A stretch of DNA of 35,781 nucleotides, taken from NCBI GenBank assembly GCA_964293305.1, contig CAXYYO010000036.1:1-35781 (forward strand), read 5' to 3'. A program made the position numbers and the translations under genes. The notes beneath the pieces were generated by a model. The model was not told the DNA's origin and searched no databases. It saw only the letters and a list, made by a program, of their open reading frames with translations. Each line of letters opens with the position of its first letter. Position 1 is the stretch's first letter. This stretch comes from CALAGJ01 sp964293305 (GTDB taxonomy: Bacteria; Bacteroidota; Bacteroidia; Chitinophagales; Chitinophagaceae). Shown piece after piece: positions 1 through 8,317 of the stretch.

Positions 1-10
1 ATTAATGAAA

Positions 11-889
11 TTATTTCAGCCTACCTAAACAAACCGCTAAACTATCTTGCCAAAAGGGTATTTCAAGTGAAAAATCTTTTTGAACTAATTCAGTATTTAA
101 AAGAGAAAACATGGGGCGCTGAGCGGGTGTTGGATAAGAACTTGTAGGGATAGGATGAAGCAAGCAATTGTATTGGAAATATTTTTTTATTGCTGTCGCA
201 AATTTGTACCAGTTTGTTTGCCCCTTATTTGAATAATGATATATTCTATTGTCAGTTTTTAAAATGTTCTCACCTATCAGACTGTTTACTATTTTTACTA
301 TGCTAGTTGCTAAATCTCCGGCATAAGTGGGGCATCCCACTTGGTCATATACAATATTCAATTCTTTTTTTTCCTGCATGAGCCGCATCATTGTTTTTAC
401 AAAATTATTTCCATACTCACTATATACCCATGAAGTACGTATAATGATGCTCTCCGGGTTGTTTCCCAAGGCCAATTGTTCACCCTGCCATTTGCTAAAA
501 CCATAATAGTTTAAGGGGCTCGGTGTGCTGCTTGTGCTATATGGTATAGTTGCCAAACCATCAAAAACATAATCAGTAGATATATGTATAAATCTGCAAT
601 GATTTAGATATGCAAAGTATGCAAGCTTACTGGGTGCCTCTGTATTGCTGGCATAAGCTTCCACCATTTCTGTTTCAGCTTTATCCACTGCAGTATAGGC
701 GGCTGCATTTATTAAAAAGTTGGGTTGGTATTTTTCAAAAATTGTTTTGATATGTTCTTCATTGGTTATATCAAATGCAGATTTGTCAAAGAATAAAAAT
801 GAAATATTTGATGCACCATCTGCTACATCAGAAAGGCATCTGCCTAGCTGCCCGTTTTTTCCTGTTACAATGCATAAAGGCCTCCTCAT
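11..889 (-). CDS. rfbD: dTDP-4-dehydrorhamnose reductase (RmlD/RfbD)
   Basis: This 292-residue cytoplasmic SDR-family reductase catalyses the last step of dTDP-L-rhamnose synthesis, the NAD(P)H-dependent reduction of dTDP-4-keto-rhamnose. The N-terminus has the RmlD nucleotide-binding motif GKNGQLG, and a YxxxK catalytic pair lies at Y129/K133 (YGFSK). 'STDYVFDG', typical of RmlD, is also present. Length is normal for the family and the reading frame is complete, although the stop lies only 11 bases from the window edge. The start ATG overlaps the stop of the upstream dehydrogenase gene by 4 bases (ATGA), so the two are probably translationally coupled. It is the last visible gene of the leftward sugar-nucleotide operon. 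Its pathway partner RmlB is encoded 15 kb away on the other strand, and RmlA and RmlC are not in the window. Confidence 0.95.
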   Translation of the reverse strand: MRRPLCIVTGKNGQLGRCLSDVADGASNISFLFFDKSAFDITNEEHIKTIFEKYQPNFLINAAAYTAVDKAETEMVEAYASNTEAPSKLAYFAYLNHCRFIHISTDYVFDGLATIPYSTSSTPSPLNYYGFSKWQGEQLALGNNPESIIIRTSWVYSEYGNNFVKTMMRLMQEKKELNIVYDQVGCPTYAGDLATSIVKIVNSLIGENILKTDNRIYHYSNKGQTNWYKFATAIKKYFQYNCLLHPIPTSSYPTPAQRPMFSLLNTELVQKDFSLEIPFWQDSLAVCLGRLK

Positions 890-2175
890 AAACTCCAGTA
901 TTTTCTGCTATTTATTTTGTTGCTGTATATACCTTTTAAATCTGCAATTAATGCATTTGGATTTGTAATATTTTCAAAAAAAGGCTGTGTTAAATCGGTG
1001 AAAGATTGGTGTGCTACAGCAATAATAACTGCATCATATTTGCCATTTGGTTTATCAGATAAAAGCAAGTCATATTCTTTTTCCAAATCATCTGCCGATG
1101 CTATTGGATCTATCACATCAGTTTGAATAAAGTAAGCTTTTAGCTGCGCAATGATATTTACTACTTTACTATTTCTGATATCACTTACGTTTTCTTTAAA
1201 AGTAGCACCCATTACAAGTACCCTGCTTTTTTTTACATCACCCACATGGGTAATGAGGTGTTTTAAAACTTTATCTGCTATATAGCCGGGCATGGCATCA
1301 TTTATATATCTACCTGCAGTTATCACTTTGCTTTGATAACCTATAGATGACGCTTTATAAGTAAGATAATATGGATCTACCCCTATGCAATGACCACCCA
1401 CAAGGCCAGGTGTAAAGGGTAGAAAATTCCATTTTGTTTTTGCTGCTTCTAATACCTGTTGAGTAGCAATATTCATCTTGTCAAAAATGATAGATAGCTC
1501 ATTCATTAAAGCAATATTCAAATCACGCTGTGTGTTTTCAATTACTTTAGCTGCCTCCGCCACTTTAATATTTTCTGCTTTATAAACCCCGGCAGTACAT
1601 ATCAATCCATAAACATTACTTATCGTTTCCAGCGCTACTTCATCGCATCCTGCCACTACTTTTATAACTGTTTGTATTGTATGTGCTTTATCTCCCGGAT
1701 TAATGCGTTCAGGGCTATATCCAAACTTGAAATCTACCCCTGCCTTCAAACCACTTTCGGCTTCAAGAATGGGAACACAATCCTCTTCAGTACAACCTGG
1801 ATATACTGTACTTTCAAATACGATATAATCCCCTTTTTTTAATACAGCGCCAATGGTTTTGCATGCAGCAAATAGTATAGATAAATTTGGAACATGATGT
1901 TCGTCAACAGGTGTGGGTACGCATACTATGAAAAATCTTGCATCAGCAATTGCTTCCAACTTTGAAGTAAAGATAATATCTGAATGAGTAAAGGATACAC
2001 TTTCTGTTTCACCATTAGGATCTATATGTTGTAGCAGTGCTTCAACCCTTTTTTTATTGATGTCAAAGCCAATAACGCTAATTTTTTGTGATAAAGCTAA
2101 TGCTACGGGTAGGCCCACATAACCTAAACCTACTACACATAGGCTGGTTTTTTTATTCAGTAAATCGGTAACCAT
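886..2175 (-). CDS. Nucleotide-sugar 6-dehydrogenase, TviB/WbpO type (UDP-HexNAc dehydrogenase)
   Basis: This is a 429-residue NAD-dependent UDP-sugar dehydrogenase that oxidises C6 of a UDP-hexose or UDP-N-acetylhexosamine to the uronic acid. An N-terminal Rossmann motif (GLGYVGLPVA) lies near residue 16. The catalytic-cysteine motif GGHCIGVDPYY places the nucleophile at C263, and it is preceded by WNFLPFTPGLV, the form seen in TviB/WbpO enzymes acting on UDP-GlcNAc or UDP-GalNAc rather than in UDP-glucose dehydrogenases. The substrate is therefore inferred, not proven. Its ATG overlaps the stop of the UDP-glucuronate decarboxylase gene by one base (TAATG) and its own stop overlaps rfbD, as expected for an operon. 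Family membership is certain; the exact sugar is not. Confidence 0.93.
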   Translation of the reverse strand: MVTDLLNKKTSLCVVGLGYVGLPVALALSQKISVIGFDINKKRVEALLQHIDPNGETESVSFTHSDIIFTSKLEAIADARFFIVCVPTPVDEHHVPNLSILFAACKTIGAVLKKGDYIVFESTVYPGCTEEDCVPILEAESGLKAGVDFKFGYSPERINPGDKAHTIQTVIKVVAGCDEVALETISNVYGLICTAGVYKAENIKVAEAAKVIENTQRDLNIALMNELSIIFDKMNIATQQVLEAAKTKWNFLPFTPGLVGGHCIGVDPYYLTYKASSIGYQSKVITAGRYINDAMPGYIADKVLKHLITHVGDVKKSRVLVMGATFKENVSDIRNSKVVNIIAQLKAYFIQTDVIDPIASADDLEKEYDLLLSDKPNGKYDAVIIAVAHQSFTDLTQPFFENITNPNALIADLKGIYSNKINSRKYWSL

Positions 2176-3158
2176 TATTTACGACTGATGAATTCTTTTG
2201 GCTGTTTTACTAACTCCTCTTTCGGCAAAGATTTGAAATATTCATAAGTTATTTTGAGTCCTTCAGATCTTCCCACTTTTGGCTCCCAGCCTAATAATTC
2301 CTGTGCCCTTTTTATATCAGGCTTTCTTTGTTTTGGATCATCCGCTGGTAATGGTTTATAAGTAATTTTTACAGAGGCATTGGTCAGTTTTAAAACTTCT
2401 TCCGCAAATTCTTTGAGAGAAATTTCCGCAGGATTACCAATATTTACTGGCCTTTCATAATTACTCAAAAGCAATCTGTATATGCCTTCTATTAAATCAT
2501 CCACATAGCAAAAACTTCTTGTTTGACTACCATCTCCAAATACGGTTAGGTCTTCTCCCCGCAAGGCTTGTCCTATAAATGCTGGTAGAGCACGGCCATC
2601 ATTGAGCCTCATTCTGGGTCCATAGGTATTAAAAATTCTTATTATCCTAGTTTCTACACCATGAAAAGTATGATATGCCATAGTGATAGCTTCCTGAAAT
2701 CGCTTTGCTTCATCATACACACCACGTGGGCCTATGGGGTTTACATTTCCCCAATAATCTTCATTTTGTGGATGCACCAATGGATCGCCATAGACTTCGC
2801 TGGTGCTAGCAATTAAAATACGTGCACCTTTTTCTTTTGCAAGACCTAAACAATTGTGCGTGCCTAAGCTACCTACTTTCAGTGTTTGAATGGGTATTTT
2901 CAAATAATCAATAGGGCTAGCAGGGCTGGCAAAGTGAAGTATATAATCTAACTTTCCGGGTATATGAATAAACTTACTGATATCATGATGATAATATTCA
3001 AAATCTGGGTGCGGAAAAAGGTGCTCAATATTGCGTAGATCACCAGTTATAAGGTTATCCATTGCAATCACATAGTATCCTTCTTTGATAAAACGATCAC
3101 ATAAGTGACTACCCAAAAATCCTGCAGCTCCTGTAATGAGTACTCTTTTCTTATCCAT
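2175..3158 (-). CDS. UDP-glucuronate decarboxylase (UXS-type SDR)
   Basis: This 327-residue extended SDR enzyme is expected to convert UDP-glucuronate to UDP-xylose through a 4-keto intermediate. The NAD-binding motif GAAGFLGSH is at the N-terminus. The signature GVYDEAKRFQEA, containing the YxxxK catalytic pair, is diagnostic of UXS-like decarboxylases, and the 'IFNTYGPRM' and 'GDGSQTRSFCYVDDL' segments are also family hallmarks. The C-terminus (KPDIKRAQELLGWEP) is complete. It lies 15 bases after the aminotransferase stop and overlaps the following dehydrogenase by one base. It needs UDP-GlcA, yet no clear UDP-glucose dehydrogenase is in the window, so that precursor is probably supplied from elsewhere. 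UDP-apiose/xylose synthase activity cannot be excluded from sequence alone. Confidence 0.92.
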   Translation of the reverse strand: MDKKRVLITGAAGFLGSHLCDRFIKEGYYVIAMDNLITGDLRNIEHLFPHPDFEYYHHDISKFIHIPGKLDYILHFASPASPIDYLKIPIQTLKVGSLGTHNCLGLAKEKGARILIASTSEVYGDPLVHPQNEDYWGNVNPIGPRGVYDEAKRFQEAITMAYHTFHGVETRIIRIFNTYGPRMRLNDGRALPAFIGQALRGEDLTVFGDGSQTRSFCYVDDLIEGIYRLLLSNYERPVNIGNPAEISLKEFAEEVLKLTNASVKITYKPLPADDPKQRKPDIKRAQELLGWEPKVGRSEGLKITYEYFKSLPKEELVKQPKEFISRK

Positions 3159-3173
3159 AAATATTTTCAGATT

Positions 3174-4322
3174 TTATTGATTTTGTTCAAAATAATTTAA
3201 AACAGTTTTTGAGATATATTCTAATTGTTCTTCCTGTAGTTCTGTATGTATGGGCAAACTAAATACACGATCTGTAAGCCAATCTGTAACTGGCAAGTCA
3301 GCTTCTTGGCTACCCATGTATTCAAACATTTTCTGACGATGCCCCGGCACAGGATAATAAATCATACAAGGAATATGATTTGCAGAAAGAAATTGGATGA
3401 GGCCATCTCTTAAGCTGCGTGTATTTTCACCTTTTATGATTATTGTATATTGATGATACACATGGTTGGTAAAATTTGCTGTAGCAGGTGTACTCAATCT
3501 GCTATGATTTGCAAAAGCCTGATCATAGTAAGCTGCTGCTTGCTGGCGTGCAGCAATGTATTCATCTAAATATTTCAATTTAATATTAAGAATGGCAGCT
3601 TGTACTGTATCCAACCTACTGTTGCATCCTACAAGTTCATGATAATATCTTACGGATTGCCCATGATTGGCAATCATTTTAAGTTGTACTGCTAAAGAGT
3701 CATCATTGGTAAATATGGCACCACCATCGCCATAGGCGCCAAGATTTTTTGAAGGAAAGAAAGATGTGGTACCCATTAGACCCATCGTGCCAGATTTCTT
3801 CTTAGTGCCATCTTTACAAAAATAATCACAACCAATGGCTTGTGCATTGTCCTCAATTACTGGAATATTATGCTCATTTGCAATAGATAGAATTGCTTCC
3901 ATATTTGCCGCCTGGCCATATAAATGAACCGGTACAATAGCTTTTGTTTTTGGTGTAATGGCTTTTCTCAGCGATTCAGTATCCATACAAAAACTGTGAG
4001 GATCTACTTCTACAAAAACAGGTTTTAACCTAAGTAAAGCTACAACTTCGGTTGTGGCTATATAAGTAAAGGAAGGGGTTATTACTTCATCACCTGGTTG
4101 AAGACGGAGTGCCATCAATGCAATTTGTAAGGCATCTGTACCATTGGCACAAGGTATTACATGTTTTACCCCTAAATAATTGGATAAATTTGTTGCAAAT
4201 TCCTGTACCGCTTTACCACCTATAAATGCAGAACTTTCCAGCACATCTATTACCGCTTTGTCCACTTCCGATTTTATCTTATGGTATTGGGTTTTTAAAT
4301 CGACCATTTGTATGCCCTGCAT
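3174..4322 (-). CDS. DegT/DnrJ/EryC1/StrS sugar aminotransferase (WbpE-like)
   Basis: This 382-residue PLP-dependent aminotransferase transfers an amino group to a keto-sugar nucleotide. 'CANGTDALQIAL' matches the cofactor-binding loop of the family, 'EDNAQAIG' carries the PLP-contacting aspartate, and FFPSKNLGAYGDGGA contains the Schiff-base lysine at K192. The overall pattern (SRLDTVQAAIL, ITPSFTYIATTE) most resembles WbpE, which forms a 3-amino derivative of UDP-GlcNAc uronic acid. That substrate is an inference, since WbpB- and WbpD-like partners are absent from the window. It is the first gene of the leftward operon. A TAnnTTTG box on the minus strand lies 17 bases upstream of the ATG, supporting this start over the internal Met6. 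Confidence 0.92.
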   Translation of the reverse strand: MQGIQMVDLKTQYHKIKSEVDKAVIDVLESSAFIGGKAVQEFATNLSNYLGVKHVIPCANGTDALQIALMALRLQPGDEVITPSFTYIATTEVVALLRLKPVFVEVDPHSFCMDTESLRKAITPKTKAIVPVHLYGQAANMEAILSIANEHNIPVIEDNAQAIGCDYFCKDGTKKKSGTMGLMGTTSFFPSKNLGAYGDGGAIFTNDDSLAVQLKMIANHGQSVRYYHELVGCNSRLDTVQAAILNIKLKYLDEYIAARQQAAAYYDQAFANHSRLSTPATANFTNHVYHQYTIIIKGENTRSLRDGLIQFLSANHIPCMIYYPVPGHRQKMFEYMGSQEADLPVTDWLTDRVFSLPIHTELQEEQLEYISKTVLNYFEQNQ

Positions 4323-4338
4323 AATAATAATTTGTGCG

Positions 4339-4346
4339 CAAATGTA
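4339..4346 (-). promoter_or_regulatory. Bacteroidota -7 box for the leftward sugar-nucleotide operon
   Basis: On the minus strand this reads TACATTTG, an exact match to the Bacteroidota TAnnTTTG element. Transcription would start about 6 bases downstream, leaving roughly a 10-base leader before the aminotransferase ATG. I see no good TTG -33 element at the usual spacing, so the call rests on one box and its position. Confidence 0.5.
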
Positions 4347-4492
4347 TTGGTTTTGAAATTGGGAATATTTGATGTATACCGAGTAGGAAAATATGAAATC
4401 AAAAATGGCATATTTATTTCGTTTGATGAAAAATTTTATTCATGCATGACCACCAATTTATCCGGTATTTTAGGTACTTTTAAATATGTAAA

Positions 4493-4520
4493 TTGCTAAA
4501 AATCAAGTTCCCTATATTTG
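4493..4520 (+). promoter_or_regulatory. Promoter of the polysaccharide export operon
   Basis: A TTG at 4493-4495 and TATATTTG at 4513-4520 are separated by 17 bases, matching the Bacteroidota consensus TTG-N17-23-TAnnTTTG. The predicted start near 4527 sits immediately before two hairpins, the second of which is terminator-like. The promoter would therefore produce either a short RNA or a read-through message into the SLBB export gene. Confidence 0.6.
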
Positions 4521-4526
4521 CCTCCC

Positions 4527-4593
4527 AGATTATGGTGCTTAGTCTTTTACCATAATCATGCCTCCGGTTTTTATTGCGGCAGGCATTTTTTTT
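4527..4593 (+). ncRNA. Two-hairpin leader RNA, candidate transcription attenuator
   Basis: Directly after the promoter, ATTATGGT (4529-4536) pairs perfectly with ACCATAAT (4549-4556) around a 12-base loop. Two bases later a second, stronger hairpin ends in eight T residues. The arrangement of promoter, hairpin and intrinsic terminator about 80 bases ahead of a long operon's first gene is what an attenuated leader looks like. An independent small RNA is the alternative. In Bacteroides, capsule operons are controlled in their leaders by NusG-like UpxY antiterminators; whether a similar factor works here is inference, as no such gene is in the window. Confidence 0.5.
4558..4593 (+). terminator. 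Intrinsic terminator inside the export-operon leader
   Basis: The stem ATGCCTCCG (4558-4566) pairs with CGG and AGGCAT (4577-4586) with a single bulged C at 4580 and a 10-base loop, followed by a T-run at 4586-4593. That is nine pairs plus eight T residues. It lies upstream, not downstream, of the gene it is oriented with, and the opposite-strand operon starts elsewhere, so it is not an ordinary end-of-gene terminator. Confidence 0.65.
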
Positions 4594-4616
4594 AAATAAT
4601 ATTTAACTGGAATTCG

Positions 4617-4631
4617 TTAAATTGAATTTAA
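4617..4631. promoter_or_regulatory. 15-bp perfect palindrome upstream of the export gene, possible operator
   Basis: TTAAATT-G-AATTTAA is a perfect 7-1-7 palindrome between the leader terminator and the SLBB gene start at 4674. It could be a binding site for a dimeric regulator. Its AT-richness in an AT-rich genome makes chance a real possibility. Confidence 0.25.
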
Positions 4632-4673
4632 GGAATTAGAAACTATATTCAAGTTATAAATTGAAAAAAGGGA

Positions 4674-7157
4674 ATGAAAAAAATCCTTCTAATAAGTATA
4701 TACGTGTTGTCGGTTGTTTTTAGTTTTGCTCAGGATCTGTCTCAACAGGACCTAACAAAAATTGATGTGGATGCCATTAGCGATAAAGATATTTTATACT
4801 ATTATAATAGACTACAGGAGGCCGGTATCCCATTTGAACAGGCTGCCCAAGCTGCTTTAGCAAAGGGAATGCCTGCTACAGAAGTGGCAAAACTGCGGCA
4901 GAGAATTGATATACTAGTAAATGGTGGTGGCTCAAATGCTCCTATACCTGGTGCCTCAAAAACAGGTAGTAATGGTGTACTTAAGGATACCAGTCTTTAT
5001 GATGTAAATGCTACTGCCAGGAAAACGGACAAAACACTTGTGCCATTTGCAGAAGAACTGATTGATACCCGTGTGTTTGGTTCTGAATTTTTTAGAAGTA
5101 GTAGTTTAAGTTTTGAACCCAATTTAAGAATAGCCACACCTTCAAATTATGTATTGGGCCCAGATGACGAATTGAATGTAGATGTATTTGGTTATTCCGA
5201 AGAAAACTATAAACTAAAAATCAATCCTGAAGGAAATGTATATATCCCAAATGCCGGGCCGGTATTTGTAAGTGGCCTCACAGTGGATGAGGCTGCAGGC
5301 CGCATAAGGAATAAATTAGCAGGTACAATTTATAAAGCTATTTCTACAGGTGCCACAAGTGTGCAAGTAAGCTTGGGTAATATCAGGAGTATAAGGGTAA
5401 CCATAATAGGGCAGGCAAAAAAGCCCGGTTCTTATACCATATCATCCTTGTCAACTGCATTTAATGCGCTTTACCTATGTGGTGGGCCAAACTTTAAAGG
5501 TAGTTTTAGTAATATAGAACTAATTCGAAATAACAAAGTACTGAGGGTTATAGATTTATATAATTTCTTACTAAGAGGCAGCCTTGCAGATAATATTAGA
5601 TTGATGGATCAGGATGTTATTAGGATACCTTATTACAATAACCGTATAACCTTGGATGGAGAGGTAAAAAGATCCGGTATTTTTGAAATACAACCTGGAG
5701 ATAATATACAACAGGTTTTTAGTTATGCAGGTGGTTTTTCTGATTCTGCATATAGAGCTTCAGTTACAGTTTATAGAATTGGTAGTATTCAAAAGGAAGT
5801 AAACACTGTCAATCAAAATGAATACGGTAGATTTTTAATGCAAACAGGCGATGCTGTTCAAGTAGGAAAAGTCCTTAATCGATATTCAAACAGGGTTGAA
5901 ATAAGAGGTGCTGTATTGAGGCCCGGGGAGTATGAACTCACACCCGGTATGACGCTGAAACAACTGATATCAAAAGCTGAAGGTCTAAGAGAAGATGCAT
6001 ACAGGATAAGAGGTAGCATATCAAGATTGATGGACGATTTTCAACCACAATCATTATCATTTGATGTGGAAGGAATACTGAATGGCTCGGAAAAAGATAT
6101 TGAACTTAAAAGAGAGGACAGCATAAGTATTGTTTCCCTGTTTGATTTGAGAAGTAGATATGAAGTTAATATTATAGGAGAGGTGAGAAAGCCTGGTTTA
6201 TATGAGTTTCAGGATAGTATAAGTTTAAAAGATTTAATTTTTCAGTCAGGTGGTTTTACAGAAGCGGCTACTCCAAAAAGAATAGAAGTGGCTAGAAGAG
6301 TTACTAATGGAAACACAGATAGTTTAAGTACAAAAATTGCAGACATATTTGAAGTAGAAGCTGAAAGAGATTTGACTGTAAAAGGTGCCAATTATTTTCT
6401 CCGTCCATTTGATATGGTGATCATCAGAAATAACCCGGGTTATTTTAATCAACGTGTAGTTTTTGTAAATGGTGAAGTAATGTATCCCGGACCTTATGTG
6501 CTAAACTCTGTGGATGAAAAGCTAAGTAGTCTTATTAAAAGAGCAGGAGGTTTTAAAGCTACTGCTGATGCTTCTTCTGCATCATTAAAACGAAGCAATA
6601 GATTTGATGATCAAGCTCAATTGAAACTATATAGTGTTAGCAAATTGGCAAATATTAGAGAGGATACAGTGTCAAAGGGTTCAGTGGACACTTTAAGACA
6701 GGAAGCCGTAAGGCCCTATGATTTGATTGGTATAAACTTAGTTGAAATTATGCAATCTCCGGGAATTACTAATGATATGATTATGGAGGATGGAGATATC
6801 ATTTCAGTTCCCAAAAAAAACCAAGCCGTAAAAGTGAGGGGAGAGGTACTTTTTCCCACTCAATTTGCCTTTGAAGATGGGCACAATATGAAGTATTACG
6901 TGGATAAAGCTGGAGGGTTTACAAATAGAGCAGTAAGAAGAAAAGCTTTTGTACTTGGTGCCAATGGAAGTGCAAAAAGGGCCCATGGCTTTCTCCTTTT
7001 CAAAACTTATCCTGACATAAAAGCGGGGGATGAAATATTTGTACCTGAAGTGCAACAAAAACCAAATAAAATTAGCACAGTGGAAGTTATTGGTATCACT
7101 TCCTCTGTAGCCGCATTAATATCTGTGGTGGTGGCTATTTTGAATTCACTCCAATAA
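4674..7157 (+). CDS. SLBB-domain polysaccharide export protein (Wza-like, large Bacteroidota form)
   Basis: This 827-residue secreted protein is expected to form or gate the outer-membrane export channel for the polysaccharide. It has a signal peptide of about 19 residues ending near 'FSFAQ' and a Poly_export domain beginning around residue 160 (LGPDDELNVDVFGYSEENY). At least six SLBB-type repeats start near residues 242, 325, 408, 498, 596 and 719, each with a G-x-V/A-x-x-P-G-x-Y core followed by an A/S-GGF turn. There is a hydrophobic tail segment near 800-827. E. coli Wza is less than half this size, and the expanded SLBB array is a known Bacteroidota variant. There is no lipobox cysteine. 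It heads the rightward assembly operon, with GGGA just upstream of ATG as a modest ribosome-binding site. Confidence 0.93.
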   Translation: MKKILLISIYVLSVVFSFAQDLSQQDLTKIDVDAISDKDILYYYNRLQEAGIPFEQAAQAALAKGMPATEVAKLRQRIDILVNGGGSNAPIPGASKTGSNGVLKDTSLYDVNATARKTDKTLVPFAEELIDTRVFGSEFFRSSSLSFEPNLRIATPSNYVLGPDDELNVDVFGYSEENYKLKINPEGNVYIPNAGPVFVSGLTVDEAAGRIRNKLAGTIYKAISTGATSVQVSLGNIRSIRVTIIGQAKKPGSYTISSLSTAFNALYLCGGPNFKGSFSNIELIRNNKVLRVIDLYNFLLRGSLADNIRLMDQDVIRIPYYNNRITLDGEVKRSGIFEIQPGDNIQQVFSYAGGFSDSAYRASVTVYRIGSIQKEVNTVNQNEYGRFLMQTGDAVQVGKVLNRYSNRVEIRGAVLRPGEYELTPGMTLKQLISKAEGLREDAYRIRGSISRLMDDFQPQSLSFDVEGILNGSEKDIELKREDSISIVSLFDLRSRYEVNIIGEVRKPGLYEFQDSISLKDLIFQSGGFTEAATPKRIEVARRVTNGNTDSLSTKIADIFEVEAERDLTVKGANYFLRPFDMVIIRNNPGYFNQRVVFVNGEVMYPGPYVLNSVDEKLSSLIKRAGGFKATADASSASLKRSNRFDDQAQLKLYSVSKLANIREDTVSKGSVDTLRQEAVRPYDLIGINLVEIMQSPGITNDMIMEDGDIISVPKKNQAVKVRGEVLFPTQFAFEDGHNMKYYVDKAGGFTNRAVRRKAFVLGANGSAKRAHGFLLFKTYPDIKAGDEIFVPEVQQKPNKISTVEVIGITSSVAALISVVVAILNSLQ

Positions 7158-7234
7158 ATCAAAGTATTAATTTAAAACATATTATCTTTTATAGCCCCTG
7201 CCTAACTATACTTTAAATATTAATTCTTTATTGC

Positions 7235-8314
7235 ATGCAAACAAATCAGGAAAATACGGAAGAAATTGGTTTTAGTGATTTGGGTCAGCGCATTCAGACC
7301 TTTATAAAATATCTTTTTTCAAAATGGCTGATTATTGGCTCTATTGCATTTGTGGGTGGTTTAATTGGAATTACTTATGCCTGGCTTTCCACAGATAAAT
7401 ATGAAGCTACCACCAGTTTTTCAATTGAAGAAGACCAGGCTGGAAGTGCTATTGGCATTGCAGGTATAGCGTCACAATTTGGTTTTAATATTGGAGGGTC
7501 TGATAATATATTTTCAGGGGAAAACCTACTGAGTATAATGCACAGTCGGAGGATAATAGAGAGTGCCCTTTTTACAAAAGTGAAGTATGAAAATAAAGAG
7601 CAGTTATTATTAAACGTCTATCTCAAGATTTCAAAAATGAGGGAAGGCATGGACAAAAGTAAAACACTCAAATCTGTGGTGTATAATGAAAGCCAAGATC
7701 CTACTACTTATTCCCGCATACAGGATAGTATCCTGCTTTTAGTAATTGACCAAATGTCTAAATCTGTAATTTATACCCAAAAACCCGATAAAAAATTAGA
7801 TTTATTTACTGTAACCTGTACAACAAAAAATGAAACTTTTTCTATATTGTTTTGCAAGGCAATAATCGAACAGGTTACGCAGTTTTATACTGAAACAAAA
7901 ACAAAGAAAGCAAAGCAAACTGTTGAAGTATTACAGGATAGAACTGATTCCATCTATAATGCGTATGTATTGGCATTGTCTGGTAGGGCAAGGCTTGCTG
8001 ATGCTAATTTAAATCCTGCTTTTCAACTACCTATTGTAGGCATACAACAAAAGCAAACAGATGCTACTGTATTGGGTACAGCTTATGGAGAATTGCTCAA
8101 AAATCTTGAGTTAGCAAAGTTTAATTTATTGCGTGAAACGCCACTTATACAAATTATAGATGCACCAAGAGCACCACTCATGAATATGAAATTAGGCAGA
8201 ATGATTGGAGGTATTATTGTAGCTTTCATATTTGGGGTTTTTGCATTATTTTATTATTCCCTAAAATTTTATTTTAAGGATCAGCAGGCCTTGCTCAATA
8301 AAAAGAAGCCCTAA
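7235..8314 (+). CDS. Wzz/PCP-family chain-length determinant protein
   Basis: This 359-residue inner-membrane protein has the polysaccharide co-polymerase layout: a first transmembrane segment near residues 34-56 (IIGSIAFVGGLIGITYAWL), a long periplasmic region and a second membrane segment near residues 323-345. 'DAPRAPLMNMKLGRMIGG', just before the second membrane segment, resembles the proline-containing Wzz motif. The protein stops after a short cytoplasmic tail, with no fused tyrosine kinase as in BY-kinase PCP-2a proteins, which fits Wzz of Wzx/Wzy systems. It would set the length of the polymer made by the downstream Wzy. It follows the export gene by 77 bases and precedes the GT2 gene by 3. 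Confidence 0.88.
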   Translation: MQTNQENTEEIGFSDLGQRIQTFIKYLFSKWLIIGSIAFVGGLIGITYAWLSTDKYEATTSFSIEEDQAGSAIGIAGIASQFGFNIGGSDNIFSGENLLSIMHSRRIIESALFTKVKYENKEQLLLNVYLKISKMREGMDKSKTLKSVVYNESQDPTTYSRIQDSILLLVIDQMSKSVIYTQKPDKKLDLFTVTCTTKNETFSILFCKAIIEQVTQFYTETKTKKAKQTVEVLQDRTDSIYNAYVLALSGRARLADANLNPAFQLPIVGIQQKQTDATVLGTAYGELLKNLELAKFNLLRETPLIQIIDAPRAPLMNMKLGRMIGGIIVAFIFGVFALFYYSLKFYFKDQQALLNKKKP

Positions 8315-8317
8315 CAG

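Noticed and set aside
4308..4499. 63-codon frame in the divergent intergenic region
   Set aside because: It overlaps the start and promoter of the leftward operon and ends in the -33 region of the rightward promoter; the translation has no recognisable features.
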